Shown here: positions 26,556 through 35,156 of the stretch, piece by piece
Numbering within the stretch: the first letter of the stretch is position 1
Layout of the letters: every line of letters starts with the position of its first letter
DNA from: Butyrivibrio sp. M55
GTDB lineage: Bacteria; Bacillota; Clostridia; Lachnospirales; Lachnospiraceae
DNA: 64,000 nucleotides
Assembly (NCBI RefSeq): GCF_900116865.1
Contig: NZ_FPCD01000007.1
Location: forward strand, 62,001-126,000
Reading direction: 5' to 3'
Position numbers and translations under genes: made by a program
Notes under the pieces: generated by a model
The model's input: only the letters and a program-made list of their open reading frames with translations
Databases searched by the model: none
Told to the model about the DNA's origin: nothing

Positions 26556-27389
26556 ATGATCAAACTTGGAGAAAAACAGGAACTTGAAGTAATAAAGAAA
26601 GTTGATTTCGGTGTATACCTTGCGGAGGAGAGCGGAAGTGACGAAAAAGTTCTTTTGCCCGGAAAGCAGGTACCGGAAGGTTGCGACATCGGAAGCAGAT
26701 TGGAAGTATTTATATACAAGGATTCCGACGACAGACTTATCGCAACGACTAAGACACCTAAGATAATGCTGGGCGACGTTCGTATGCTCAAGGTAAAAGA
26801 GACGAGTAAGATCGGAGCGTTTATGGACTGGGGACTTGAAAAAGACGTCCTTCTTCCATTCAAGGAGCAGACAAGGAAAGTCAGAGCGGGCGAAGAAGTT
26901 CTTTGTGCAATGTATATTGATAAGAGTAGCAGACTTTGTGTTACTATGAATGTATACAATTATCTTTTGGATAAGAGTCCTTATTCCAAAGATGATAAGG
27001 TTATAGGAACGGTTTATGAATTAAGTGACAATTTTGGGGCATTTGTTGCGGTTGACGATATTTATTCGGGACTTATTCCCAAGAAGGAATTATATGGCAA
27101 TATCGAGATCGGAAGCAGTGTAAATGCCAGAGTTGTATCTGTCAGGGAAGACGGAAGGCTTAACTTAAGTGTTAGAGAAAAAGCGTATCTTCAGATGGAT
27201 GCCGATGCAGAAAAGCTTCTTGATATGCTTGAAAAGGGTGGCGGAAAAATTCCTTTTAACGACAAAGCAGCCCCTGAGCTTATTCGTGATAAGACCGGTA
27301 TGAGTAAGAATGAGTTCAAAAGAGCTGTCGGTAGACTTCTCAAAGAAGGCAAGATTGAGATTAAACCGGATTCAATTGTGAGGAAATAA
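26556..27389 (+). CDS. cvfB: S1-domain RNA-binding protein, CvfB family
   Basis: 277 residues. Three or four S1-like beta-barrel modules (about 1-60, 65-130 and 140-205, with GAFVAVDDIYSGLIP) are followed by a winged-helix C-terminus (about 215-275). This is the architecture of CvfB/YitL. Members bind RNA and affect virulence or growth traits in staphylococci; the molecular role is not settled. GGAGGA before the ATG. The CPBP protease gene begins four bases after its stop. Confidence 0.88.
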   Translation: MIKLGEKQELEVIKKVDFGVYLAEESGSDEKVLLPGKQVPEGCDIGSRLEVFIYKDSDDRLIATTKTPKIMLGDVRMLKVKETSKIGAFMDWGLEKDVLLPFKEQTRKVRAGEEVLCAMYIDKSSRLCVTMNVYNYLLDKSPYSKDDKVIGTVYELSDNFGAFVAVDDIYSGLIPKKELYGNIEIGSSVNARVVSVREDGRLNLSVREKAYLQMDADAEKLLDMLEKGGGKIPFNDKAAPELIRDKTGMSKNEFKRAVGRLLKEGKIEIKPDSIVRK

Positions 27390-27392
27390 AAT

Positions 27393-28379
27393 ATGGGTAT
27401 GGATTACAAAAAAGCGAACATTGCGTTCTTTTTCATGGTATTGTCAACGTTCGTGATTATGATTTACATTTCTTTTTGGCAGGCGTTTACGGGAAAAAAC
27501 CTATCGCTCCCGATAAATAATGCACTTTGCGAGTTGATGATACTTATTCCGTCTGTTGCGGTTATATTCTATAGCGGTGAGGGGCTGCTGTCGGTCATAC
27601 CGCTCAAGAAGGTGAAAATCAGCACGGCATTATTGTCGGTACTCTATGTTATTACGTTGTTCCCGCTTGTTGGTTTGGTAAACGCAATATCCATGATGTT
27701 TGTGGATAACGCAGTTGCTTCTATAAGCGATCAGATGGTTGAATACCCGATGGTACTTATGGTTGCTTCAATAGGCTTATTTGGACCGTTTGTTGAGGAA
27801 ATCATATTCAGGGGAGTTATATTCCAGAGTTACAGAAGAACGGGCAGGGTGCTTGCATCAATGATCCTTTCGGCAGTGCTTTTTGGAATGATGCATCTTA
27901 ACTTTAACCAGTTTGCATACGGAGCCGTAATGGGATTTATGTTCTGTCTCATGGTTGAAGCGACAGGTAGTGTCATCCCGTCGTTTATAGCGCATGCGGT
28001 GTTTAATTCCTATGAAGTAATGACAATATATTTTGCGTTAGATAGTAGTGAGGAAGTAGCGAATGCCGAAACTTTGGCGGACAAGCTTCCCGAAGGCGTG
28101 ATGCAGGCGCTCATGCTTATATTCCTGTTAGTATTTTCGGTCATATTTACTGCGCTTGCTATTTTAATAGTTAAAAAGATGGCGAAGATTGAGGGAAGAC
28201 AGGATTATATCGACAATTTGAGATTTTGGAAGAAGAAAGAGGAGCCTGACATCATGAATATGTCAGGGGGTCAGGTTGAGGAAAAGAAGCAGTCTCTTTT
28301 CACTGTTCCTCTTGTAATTGTAATGATCTTATCAATAAGCTTTATGATTTACAGCGCTGTTGCTTTGCAGGGCGTTTGA
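27393..28379 (+). CDS. CPBP-family intramembrane glutamic endopeptidase
   Basis: 328 residues with about eight membrane segments. The catalytic motifs are VEEIIFRG (about residues 129-136), MMHLNFNQF and FIAHAVFNS, the Glu/Glu/Arg and His motifs of the CAAX-protease/bacteriocin-processing family. Members cleave within the membrane, and some confer bacteriocin self-immunity. Coupled to cvfB by close spacing. A GC-rich hairpin (28389-28422) and the bidirectional terminator at 28459 follow. Confidence 0.88.
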   Translation: MGMDYKKANIAFFFMVLSTFVIMIYISFWQAFTGKNLSLPINNALCELMILIPSVAVIFYSGEGLLSVIPLKKVKISTALLSVLYVITLFPLVGLVNAISMMFVDNAVASISDQMVEYPMVLMVASIGLFGPFVEEIIFRGVIFQSYRRTGRVLASMILSAVLFGMMHLNFNQFAYGAVMGFMFCLMVEATGSVIPSFIAHAVFNSYEVMTIYFALDSSEEVANAETLADKLPEGVMQALMLIFLLVFSVIFTALAILIVKKMAKIEGRQDYIDNLRFWKKKEEPDIMNMSGGQVEEKKQSLFTVPLVIVMILSISFMIYSAVALQGV

Positions 28380-28458
28380 TGTATGAATCCGGGGGAGCCG
28401 GTTCGATCGGTGGTTTCCCGGCATAATTCTCAAAAAGAAAAAAGATAAGAAATAAAAA

Positions 28459-28487
28459 TGCCCGTAGCGTAATGCCACGGGCAAGTT
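28459..28487. terminator. Bidirectional terminator between the CPBP and yjfB genes
   Basis: TGCCCGTAGC pairs with GCCACGGGCA. On the minus strand TTTTTATTT follows (for yjfB); on the plus strand only AGTTTT, so it is stronger for the minus strand. Confidence 0.78.
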
Positions 28488-28502
28488 TTCTGATGGCGTA
28501 TT

Positions 28503-28691
28503 TCAAAGACTTATATCGATGTTTGAACCGATATTGGGGTTAACGGAAGTTTCCGATACAGATTCGATACCTGCGATCATATTCTGTCCGGCAGCTTCCA
28601 TAGTGTCCAGATTTTTGGATAGCATTGCTACACCTACATCTGTAAGTATGCGATTTTGAGATAAAGCCATCGATAAGGAAGGTATGTCCAT
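28503..28691 (-). CDS. YjfB-family putative motility protein
   Basis: 62 residues: MDIPSLSMALSQ at the start, a helical middle and a C-terminus rich in Asn/Ser/Ile. This matches the small YjfB family, annotated as putative motility proteins in flagellated Firmicutes and of unknown function. Ribosome-binding site AGGAGGTG. A sigma-D-like promoter lies upstream (28738-28765), which supports membership of the flagellar regulon. It is monocistronic with its own terminator. Confidence 0.85.
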   Translation of the reverse strand: MDIPSLSMALSQNRILTDVGVAMLSKNLDTMEAAGQNMIAGIESVSETSVNPNIGSNIDISL

Positions 28692-28737
28692 ATAGCACCT
28701 CCTGTTTTTGTGTATAAAACACTTTTTCTTATTTTGT

Positions 28738-28765
28738 ATATCGATAATATTACATCAAAAACTTA
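28738..28765 (-). promoter_or_regulatory. Sigma-D (flagellar) type promoter for yjfB
   Basis: On the minus strand TAAG, 16 bases, ATCGATAT. It resembles the promoter upstream of mbl (TAAG, 15 bases, TCCGATAT at 43633-43659) and the sigma-28 consensus TAAA-N15-GCCGATAT. The leader would be about 40 nt. Confidence 0.6.
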
Positions 28766-28836
28766 GCATTATTTCAAATAATATGATACCAAAAAGGGGA
28801 TTCTTTTTTGGTAATATTGACGAGCAAAACAAAAAA

Positions 28837-28879
28837 ATGTACAAAAAATGGCATGTAAAAGGTAGATTTTATTGTACAT
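28837..28879. promoter_or_regulatory. Inverted repeat upstream of the CdaR-type regulator
   Basis: ATGTACAA at 28837-28844 and its exact complement TTGTACAT at 28872-28879. The right arm overlaps a possible -35 (TTGTAC) that is 17 bp from TATGTA (28895-28900). It could be an operator, perhaps for the regulator encoded downstream. Confidence 0.4.
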
Positions 28880-28939
28880 ATATATTAAAATGGCTATGTA
28901 TATTATTCAGCGGCCGAAAGGTTGCGGAAAGAGTGGCAA

Positions 28940-30022
28940 ATGATTTCAAATCAAATTCTCCAAAACACAATTGACGGACTTAAGAACATAGCACACGTTG
29001 AGTTATATGTTCTGGACATTGATGGCAAGGAAGTTGCGGCTACATCACAGGAAATTGGTAATGTTGCGGCTGTTGCCAGAGACTTTGTGAAATCTCCGGC
29101 AGATTCCCAGGAGATACAGGGATATCAGTATTTTAAGATATATGACGAGCAGCAGCTTGAATATATTCTGATCTGTACGGGAACCGGTGAGAATATCTAT
29201 ATGCTGGGCAAGATGATCGCGTACCAGATCCAGAGTCTGCTTATCGCGTACAAAGAGCGTTTTGACAAGGATAACTTTATCAAGAATCTTTTGCTTGATA
29301 ACCTTCTTCTTGTTGACATATACAGTAGGGCAAAGAAGCTTCACATTCAGTCGGATGCGAAGAGAATAGCTATGATCGTTGAGACATCAAGCGGAAGAGA
29401 CAGCAATGCTCTTGAGCTTGCCAGAACTCACTTCGGAAATGCAAATGATTTCGTGACCGAAGTGGATGAGGACAACATCATCATAGTTAAGGATGTAAAT
29501 GACTATGCAAAGCCGTCGGATATTTCTAAGATAGCGGAAGAGATGATCGCAACTCTTACAAAGGACGGACTTACAGGTGTCAGGATCGCATACGGAACAG
29601 TTGTAGGCGAGATCAAAGAGGTAAGTAGATCATACAAGGAAGCGAAGATGGCACTGGATGTCGGCAAGATTTTCTTTGACGAAAGAAAGGTTATCTGCTA
29701 CAGCGAACTTGGAATCGGAAGACTTATCTATCAGCTTCCCATTCCGCTCTGTAAGATGTTTATTAAAGAAATCTTTGGCGGAAGAAATCCTGATGATTTC
29801 GATCAGGAGACGCTTACAACCATTGATAAGTTCTTTGAGAACAGCCTTAATGTATCAGAGACTTCAAGACAGCTGTTCATTCACAGAAACACACTCGTGT
29901 ACAGACTGGATAAGCTGCAGAAGAGCACGGGGCTTGATCTTAGGGTGTTTGACGATGCAATTACATTTAAGATCGCGCTTATGGTTGTCAGATACATGAA
30001 ATACATGGACAGAATTTCATAA
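28940..30022 (+). CDS. CdaR/PucR-type transcriptional regulator
   Basis: 360 residues from the ATG at 28940; the TTG at 28922 in the same frame has no well-placed site, and homologues begin MISNQILQ. An N-terminal sensory region (about 1-130), a GGDEF-like middle (about 130-290) and a C-terminal PucR-type helix-turn-helix (about 305-355, SETSRQLFIHRNTLVYRLDKL) give the sugar-diacid-regulator architecture. The inducer is unknown. Lactate- or diacid-related roles are known for relatives, but nothing adjacent points to a pathway. The neighbouring ftsE has its own promoter. Confidence 0.85.
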   Translation: MISNQILQNTIDGLKNIAHVELYVLDIDGKEVAATSQEIGNVAAVARDFVKSPADSQEIQGYQYFKIYDEQQLEYILICTGTGENIYMLGKMIAYQIQSLLIAYKERFDKDNFIKNLLLDNLLLVDIYSRAKKLHIQSDAKRIAMIVETSSGRDSNALELARTHFGNANDFVTEVDEDNIIIVKDVNDYAKPSDISKIAEEMIATLTKDGLTGVRIAYGTVVGEIKEVSRSYKEAKMALDVGKIFFDERKVICYSELGIGRLIYQLPIPLCKMFIKEIFGGRNPDDFDQETLTTIDKFFENSLNVSETSRQLFIHRNTLVYRLDKLQKSTGLDLRVFDDAITFKIALMVVRYMKYMDRIS

Positions 30023-30029
30023 TCCTATT

Positions 30030-30058
30030 TTGAACAATATGAATTGCTTTTTTATATA
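30030..30058 (+). promoter_or_regulatory. Sigma-A promoter of the ftsEX operon
   Basis: TTGAAC at 30030-30035, 17 bp, TATATA at 30053-30058. The leader would be about 17 nt, just enough for the GGGGAG site before the ATG at 30082. Confidence 0.6.
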
Positions 30059-30081
30059 AACACAAATTTCGGGGAGATGCT

Positions 30082-30822
30082 ATGGAAAAAGGATTTAGAA
30101 AGACGAAATCGGGTAGGCAGATACCCGAAGGCGAGGTTATTACCCTCGACCATGTGACGAAGTCGTATTCATCGGGTGCACCGGCACTTAACGACGTCAC
30201 TCTTCACATTAAAAAAGGTGAGTTTGTATTCATCGTAGGAGATAGCGGATCCGGTAAATCTACGCTCATTAAGCTTCTTTTGAGAGAGCTTGTTCCTACA
30301 AATGGTGAAATTACGGTTTTGGGTTATAACCTGAATAAGATTAAGCACAGTAAGATTCCAAAGTTTAGGCGTAATCTCGGAATAGTGTTCCAGGATTTCA
30401 GACTTCTTAAGGACAGAAATGTATACGAAAATGTAGCATTCGCCCAGAGGATTGTTCAGACATCCACCAGGGAAATAAAGAGAAATGTTCCTTCTATACT
30501 TGCGACAGTCAATCTTGCGGGTAAGTATAAGAGCAAGATAAATCAGTTGTCCGGAGGAGAGCAGCAGAGAGTTGCTCTTGCAAGAGCGCTTATCAACAAG
30601 CCAACGATTCTTTTGGCCGATGAGCCGACCGGAAATCTTGACCCCAATAATTCATGGGAAATAATGAAGCTTATGGAAAAGATCAATGAAAGCGGCACAA
30701 CTGTCATTGTTGTTACACACAACAGAGAAATAGTAAATGCCATGAAGAAGCGAGTTATAACCATGAAAAAGGGTGTTATCATAGAAGACGAGGAAGAAGG
30801 TACATACATCGATGAGGATTAA
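30082..30822 (+). CDS. ftsE: Cell division ATP-binding protein FtsE
   Basis: 246 residues with a basic N-terminal extension of about 18 residues. Walker A GDSGSGKST (about 53-61), Q-loop FQDFRLL, signature LSGGEQQR (about 154-161), Walker B LLADEPTGNLD, H-loop THN. FtsE powers conformational change of FtsX, which then activates wall hydrolases at the septum. The last 11 bp overlap ftsX. The PcsB/EnvC-like hydrolase it would control is encoded next. Confidence 0.95.
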   Translation: MEKGFRKTKSGRQIPEGEVITLDHVTKSYSSGAPALNDVTLHIKKGEFVFIVGDSGSGKSTLIKLLLRELVPTNGEITVLGYNLNKIKHSKIPKFRRNLGIVFQDFRLLKDRNVYENVAFAQRIVQTSTREIKRNVPSILATVNLAGKYKSKINQLSGGEQQRVALARALINKPTILLADEPTGNLDPNNSWEIMKLMEKINESGTTVIVVTHNREIVNAMKKRVITMKKGVIIEDEEEGTYIDED

Positions 30823-31708
30823 TAGTTTCTTTTATACCATTGGACAGGGATTTAAGAACTTAGGTAGAAATAAATGGTATACCCTTGCTTCTATTGCAAC
30901 AATAGGCGCATGTCTATTCCTGTTCGGTCTGGTTTTTTCAATTATCAACAACATTCAATATTTTGTTCATACGGCAGAGGAAGGCGTATCTGTTACTGTT
31001 TTCTTTAACGAAGGAGTAAACGAAGATCAGATTCTTGCAGTAAAATCGGATCTTGAGAAACGTCCCGAAGTAAGAGAAATCAATTATATAGATCCCGAAG
31101 CTGCATGGGAAGATTTCAAGAAGGATTATATCGGTGAGTATACAGACGGATTTACCGAGAACCCTCTTGCAGATTCCGCCAGCCTTGAGATTTATCTTAA
31201 TGATGTTTCAATGCAGGCAGCATTGGTTACATACATAGAGAGCCTTGATGTTGTCAGAACAGTCAACAGATCTGAGATCACCGCTGATACACTTAGCGGA
31301 CTCAACAAACTTATGGCGTATGTTTCTATGGGAATTATAGTAATTCTCTTGCTTGTTTCAATCTTTCTTATCAGCAATACGGTAACTATGGGTATTGCTG
31401 TCAGAAAAGACGAGATAAACATTATGAAATATATCGGAGCGACGGATTTCTTTGTAAGAGCACCTTTCGTGGTAGAAGGTATCATTATCGGAATTATCGG
31501 TTCGCTCATACCATTACTGATTCTCTATTATGTTTACGGTAGCGCAATTGATTATGTTCACACCCAGTTTGCAATGCTTTCAAATATTTTGCCGTTCCTG
31601 CCTGTTGAGCAGATATATAATGAACTTGTTCCCATATCTATGGCAATAGGAATCGGAATAGGCTTTTTGGGTAGCTTTACAACAGTCAGAAAACATTTGC
31701 ATGTGTGA
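30812..31708 (+). CDS. ftsX: Cell division protein FtsX
   Basis: 298 residues. A short cytoplasmic N-terminus, a first membrane segment (about 23-45) and a large extracytoplasmic loop (about 46-165) with the usual SVTVFFNEGV start are followed by three more membrane segments (about 170-195, 218-243 and 270-290). The family length and topology are normal. The outer loop is where FtsX contacts its hydrolase. It overlaps ftsE, and the M23 hydrolase gene follows at 31738. Confidence 0.94.
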   Translation: MRINSFFYTIGQGFKNLGRNKWYTLASIATIGACLFLFGLVFSIINNIQYFVHTAEEGVSVTVFFNEGVNEDQILAVKSDLEKRPEVREINYIDPEAAWEDFKKDYIGEYTDGFTENPLADSASLEIYLNDVSMQAALVTYIESLDVVRTVNRSEITADTLSGLNKLMAYVSMGIIVILLLVSIFLISNTVTMGIAVRKDEINIMKYIGATDFFVRAPFVVEGIIIGIIGSLIPLLILYYVYGSAIDYVHTQFAMLSNILPFLPVEQIYNELVPISMAIGIGIGFLGSFTTVRKHLHV

Positions 31709-31737
31709 TCAGGTGATTAGAAGGAAGATCAGATAAG

Positions 31738-32961
31738 TTGAACAGATTACAAAAAGGCACGCTTAAAGGGATATTTCGAGTGCTGGCTTGTTTCATGATC
31801 ATGGTATTTACTTTTGAATCCAATGGTATTATAGTGTCGGCAGAGGTCACGGAAGAAAGTATTAAAGCCAAAAAAGATCAGATCAAAAAGCAGAAAGAAC
31901 AGCGAGATAGCCTGAATACAGCTAAGACCGATCTTGAAAAGTTAAAACAAGGGCTTGAAAAAGATAAGTCGGATCTAAAAAAATATATCTCAGAACTTGA
32001 TGCTTCCTTGACAGAGATACAGAAGAAGATAGATGCTCTTAACGATACTATCGGGAAAAAAGAAGCTGAGATCAAGAAGACGGGTGAAGACTTAGAAGAA
32101 GCGGAACGAACTCAGGAAGCTCAATATGATGCCATGAAGAAGCGAATAAAGTTCATGTATGAGCGTGGAGATAAGCTTTACTTTGAACTTTTTGTGGGCA
32201 CGGGAAGTTTTTCCGATATGCTCAATAAGGCTGAGTATATTGAGATGATCGCTTCTTATGACAGAAAAAAGCTCAATGAATATGTGGCGACTACTGAGCT
32301 TATAGCGCTCAATAAACAGGCTCTTGAGGAAGAAAAAGAAACTCTCGATCTGGCAAAGTCAAATAAAGAGGAAGAAGAAGGCAAAATGCAAACTCTTATT
32401 GACGCCAAGGGAGTTGAGCTCAATAATGTATCGACGGATATTAAGAGCAAAGAGGCTGCTATCGCTGAGTATGAGGCGGAGATAAAGGCTGAGAACGCAA
32501 CGATTGCTGCTCTTGAAAAAGAGGTAGCTGCGGATGAGGCCGCATTAAACAGCAGACATAAATACGACGGCGGAATGTTTACATTTCCTTGTCCGAATTA
32601 TTCCAGAGTATCTGATGAATTTGGAATGAGAATCCATCCTACACTTGGAATACAAAAGATGCATAATGGTGTGGATTTTGCAGCGCCTGCAGGATCGGCC
32701 ATTTTGGCGGCTTATGCCGGAACAGTGGTTGCCGCCGACTACAACGGGACAATGGGTAATTATATAATGATCAATCATGGAGACGGTCTTTATACAATCT
32801 ACATGCATTGTTCTGCACTATATGTTTCCAAGGGACAGGATGTCACAGCCGGAACCAGGATTGCTGCAGTTGGTTCGACCGGAAGATCGACAGGTAACCA
32901 TCTTCATTTCGGAGTAAGACTTAACGGAGCGTATGTTAGTCCATGGAATTATCTAAAATAA
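31738..32961 (+). CDS. FtsEX-dependent murein hydrolase (coiled coil plus M23 peptidase)
   Basis: 407 residues from a TTG. A signal peptide or membrane anchor (about 12-36, ending VSAE) precedes a long coiled coil (about 38-270, Glu/Lys heptads). The C-terminal LytM/M23 domain has HNGVDFA, the first zinc ligands, and HLHFG near the end, so the zinc site is complete. The arrangement is that of EnvC or PcsB, but with an active peptidase domain. Placed right behind ftsEX, it is the likely division hydrolase, cutting peptide cross-links. Confidence 0.92.
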   Translation: MNRLQKGTLKGIFRVLACFMIMVFTFESNGIIVSAEVTEESIKAKKDQIKKQKEQRDSLNTAKTDLEKLKQGLEKDKSDLKKYISELDASLTEIQKKIDALNDTIGKKEAEIKKTGEDLEEAERTQEAQYDAMKKRIKFMYERGDKLYFELFVGTGSFSDMLNKAEYIEMIASYDRKKLNEYVATTELIALNKQALEEEKETLDLAKSNKEEEEGKMQTLIDAKGVELNNVSTDIKSKEAAIAEYEAEIKAENATIAALEKEVAADEAALNSRHKYDGGMFTFPCPNYSRVSDEFGMRIHPTLGIQKMHNGVDFAAPAGSAILAAYAGTVVAADYNGTMGNYIMINHGDGLYTIYMHCSALYVSKGQDVTAGTRIAAVGSTGRSTGNHLHFGVRLNGAYVSPWNYLK

Positions 32962-32984
32962 AAGCGGACAGGAGATAAAGAACA

Positions 32985-34262
32985 TTGGAAAACGAAAATA
33001 TCGAGAACAATGAGCTGGCCAAAGAGCCGGTAAGTAATGAAACGGAAGCGGATAAGAAGCTTAAAAGAAGGTTTATAAGCGGAATCCTCATCGGAGCACT
33101 TTGCGCACTGTTTGTTTTTTCAGCAGGCGCTATCATGTTTATTTTGACAACGGGAGTTCGTTCCGGTGGTCAGAACGAAAACGGAGTTCTTAACAGTGAA
33201 ACAATCAAAAAAGTTAAGATGCTTGAGAATCTCGTTGATACCAATTACTACAAGGACGATGTGGATAAGGCCACTGAAGCTGAGGGAATATACAAAGGGC
33301 TTATAGAATCTTTGGGAGATCCCTATTCTGTTTATTACACGGCGGACGAACTTGAAGAGCTCAAGGCTGTGACTAAGGGCGTTTATTACGGAATCGGCGC
33401 ATATGTTGGAATGGATCAGGAAAAAAATGTGCCTGTAATAACGGGTGTTATGGAAGGAAGCCCTGCTGCTGACGCAGGCCTCATGGAAGGCGATATCATC
33501 GCTGAAGTCAACAAAGAAAGTATACAGGGACTTACCCTTGATGAAGTTGTTGCCAAGATTAAGGGCGAAAAAGGAACTTCCGTACATCTCACACTGGTAA
33601 GAGACGGATCTGTTGAGAATGTTGAAGTCGATGTTATCAGAAATGAGATACAGGTTCCGACAGTTACGACCGAACTTCTTAAAGACGGAATCGGATATCT
33701 TAAGATCTCAGAGTTTGATGAGATCACAACAGATCAGTTCACTGAGGGACTTGCAGAACTTCGTGCAAGCGGTATCAAGGGACTTATGATCGACCTTAGA
33801 AGTAATCCCGGAGGAAACCTTGTAACTGTTTGTGATATAGCAAGACAGCTCCTTCCTAAGGGCAATATTGTTTATACTGTGGACAGAGAAGGCCATCAGC
33901 AGAATTATACCTGCGACGGAACACGTCAGATAGACATTCCGGTTGTTGTTCTCATTAACCAGTACTCAGCAAGTGCTTCAGAGATACTTGCAGGTGCAAT
34001 TAAGGATTACGGAATCGGTAAGCTTGTAGGTGTTAAGTCTTTCGGAAAAGGAATCGTTCAGAGTGTATTCGATCTTAATGACGGAACTGCCGTTAAACTT
34101 ACTGTAAGTGATTACTATACTCCCAACGGATACAATATCCATGGAATAGGAATCGAACCTGATGTTGAGGTTGAACTTGATATTGAGAAGGCTCAGAGAG
34201 ACAAGATTGACAATCAGAAAGAGAAGGCAATCGAAGTCATGAAGGAGCTTATTGACAAATAA
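32985..34262 (+). CDS. S41-family carboxyl-terminal processing protease (CtpA/CtpB-like)
   Basis: 425 residues from a TTG. An N-terminal membrane segment (about 32-55), a PDZ domain (about 140-215, with GSPAADAGLMEGDIIAEVN) and the S41 catalytic domain follow. The catalytic serine is in NQYSASASEI and the lysine in KSFGKGIVQ. It acts outside the membrane. The order ftsE-ftsX-M23-S41 is widespread in Firmicutes, and the protease may tune levels of the hydrolase. Closed by a strong terminator. Confidence 0.93.
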   Translation: MENENIENNELAKEPVSNETEADKKLKRRFISGILIGALCALFVFSAGAIMFILTTGVRSGGQNENGVLNSETIKKVKMLENLVDTNYYKDDVDKATEAEGIYKGLIESLGDPYSVYYTADELEELKAVTKGVYYGIGAYVGMDQEKNVPVITGVMEGSPAADAGLMEGDIIAEVNKESIQGLTLDEVVAKIKGEKGTSVHLTLVRDGSVENVEVDVIRNEIQVPTVTTELLKDGIGYLKISEFDEITTDQFTEGLAELRASGIKGLMIDLRSNPGGNLVTVCDIARQLLPKGNIVYTVDREGHQQNYTCDGTRQIDIPVVVLINQYSASASEILAGAIKDYGIGKLVGVKSFGKGIVQSVFDLNDGTAVKLTVSDYYTPNGYNIHGIGIEPDVEVELDIEKAQRDKIDNQKEKAIEVMKELIDK

Positions 34263-34283
34263 AAAAATAAATAGTATTATCTG

Positions 34284-34319
34284 AACCTGTGCTAAATCTT
34301 TGGCACAGGTTTTTATTTT
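34284..34319 (+). terminator. Intrinsic terminator of the ftsEX operon
   Basis: AACCTGTGC pairs with GCACAGGTT across ten bases, followed by TTTTATTTT. Confidence 0.88.
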
Positions 34320-34367
34320 CTTACTCATTTCGAGTATTATTTCCATTTTTTTGAAAGCAGGGAAGTT

Positions 34368-35156
34368 ATGAAAGTCAAAGCGTGTATTTACACTGATGCG
34401 GGTAGAAGCCGTAAGGTAAACCAGGATTCTGTGCTGGTGAAAGTTGCAAATTCAGAGAAACTTGGAAGAATCTCTTTTGTCGCGGTATGTGACGGAATGG
34501 GAGGTCTGCCGAAGGGAGAGGTTGCAAGTTGTAAAGTGGTCAGGTCGCTTGAAAACTGGTTCCATGAGGAGTTGTCTCTTATGCAGGACCTTGAGGCGGA
34601 AAGGCTGTGGGATGTGATAGAAGTATCATGGCGAAGACTTATTGCAAGGATTGGCGGAGAATTAAGAAGATATGCGAAGCACAGGAAGATCAACCTTGGA
34701 ACGACGCTGACAGCTCTTTTGCAGATAGGCGACAGATATATGATCATGAATATCGGAGATTCCAGAATATATGCTGTTTCAAAGGGTGATGTAATAAAGC
34801 TTACAAAAGACCACAGCGTTTTGCAGAAAAAACTGGATGAAGGAAAGATTACGGAGAAAGAAGCGTTAAATGACAGGGAAAAGAGCGTGCTCCTAAGATG
34901 TCTTGGTTCAATGAAAACTCCCGAGCCCGATATAACAAGGGGAACTTTTAAAAATGATTCGACCGTGATCGCGTGCTCGGACGGATTCTGGAGAACAATG
35001 GAAAAGACTGAGCTTTACGGTATGCTTTGCCCGCAGATGTGCGTTACATCGGAGGATATGCTGGATGCATGTAAAAAGCTTGTAAAGACAGCATATGACA
35101 GAAATGAAACGGACAATATATCTGTTGCGGCGCTTTGTATGGAGTTTGGCGCATGA
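34368..35156 (+). CDS. PP2C-family protein phosphatase
   Basis: 262 residues. The PP2C metal-binding motifs are present: GRSRKVNQDS near the N-terminus, VCDGMGGLPKG (about 42-52), NIGDSRIY and ACSDGFW late in the protein, then ETDNISV. It should dephosphorylate Ser/Thr residues. The stop overlaps the start of the kinase gene (ATGA), a very common phosphatase-kinase pairing in Firmicutes. Confidence 0.93.
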   Translation: MKVKACIYTDAGRSRKVNQDSVLVKVANSEKLGRISFVAVCDGMGGLPKGEVASCKVVRSLENWFHEELSLMQDLEAERLWDVIEVSWRRLIARIGGELRRYAKHRKINLGTTLTALLQIGDRYMIMNIGDSRIYAVSKGDVIKLTKDHSVLQKKLDEGKITEKEALNDREKSVLLRCLGSMKTPEPDITRGTFKNDSTVIACSDGFWRTMEKTELYGMLCPQMCVTSEDMLDACKKLVKTAYDRNETDNISVAALCMEFGA

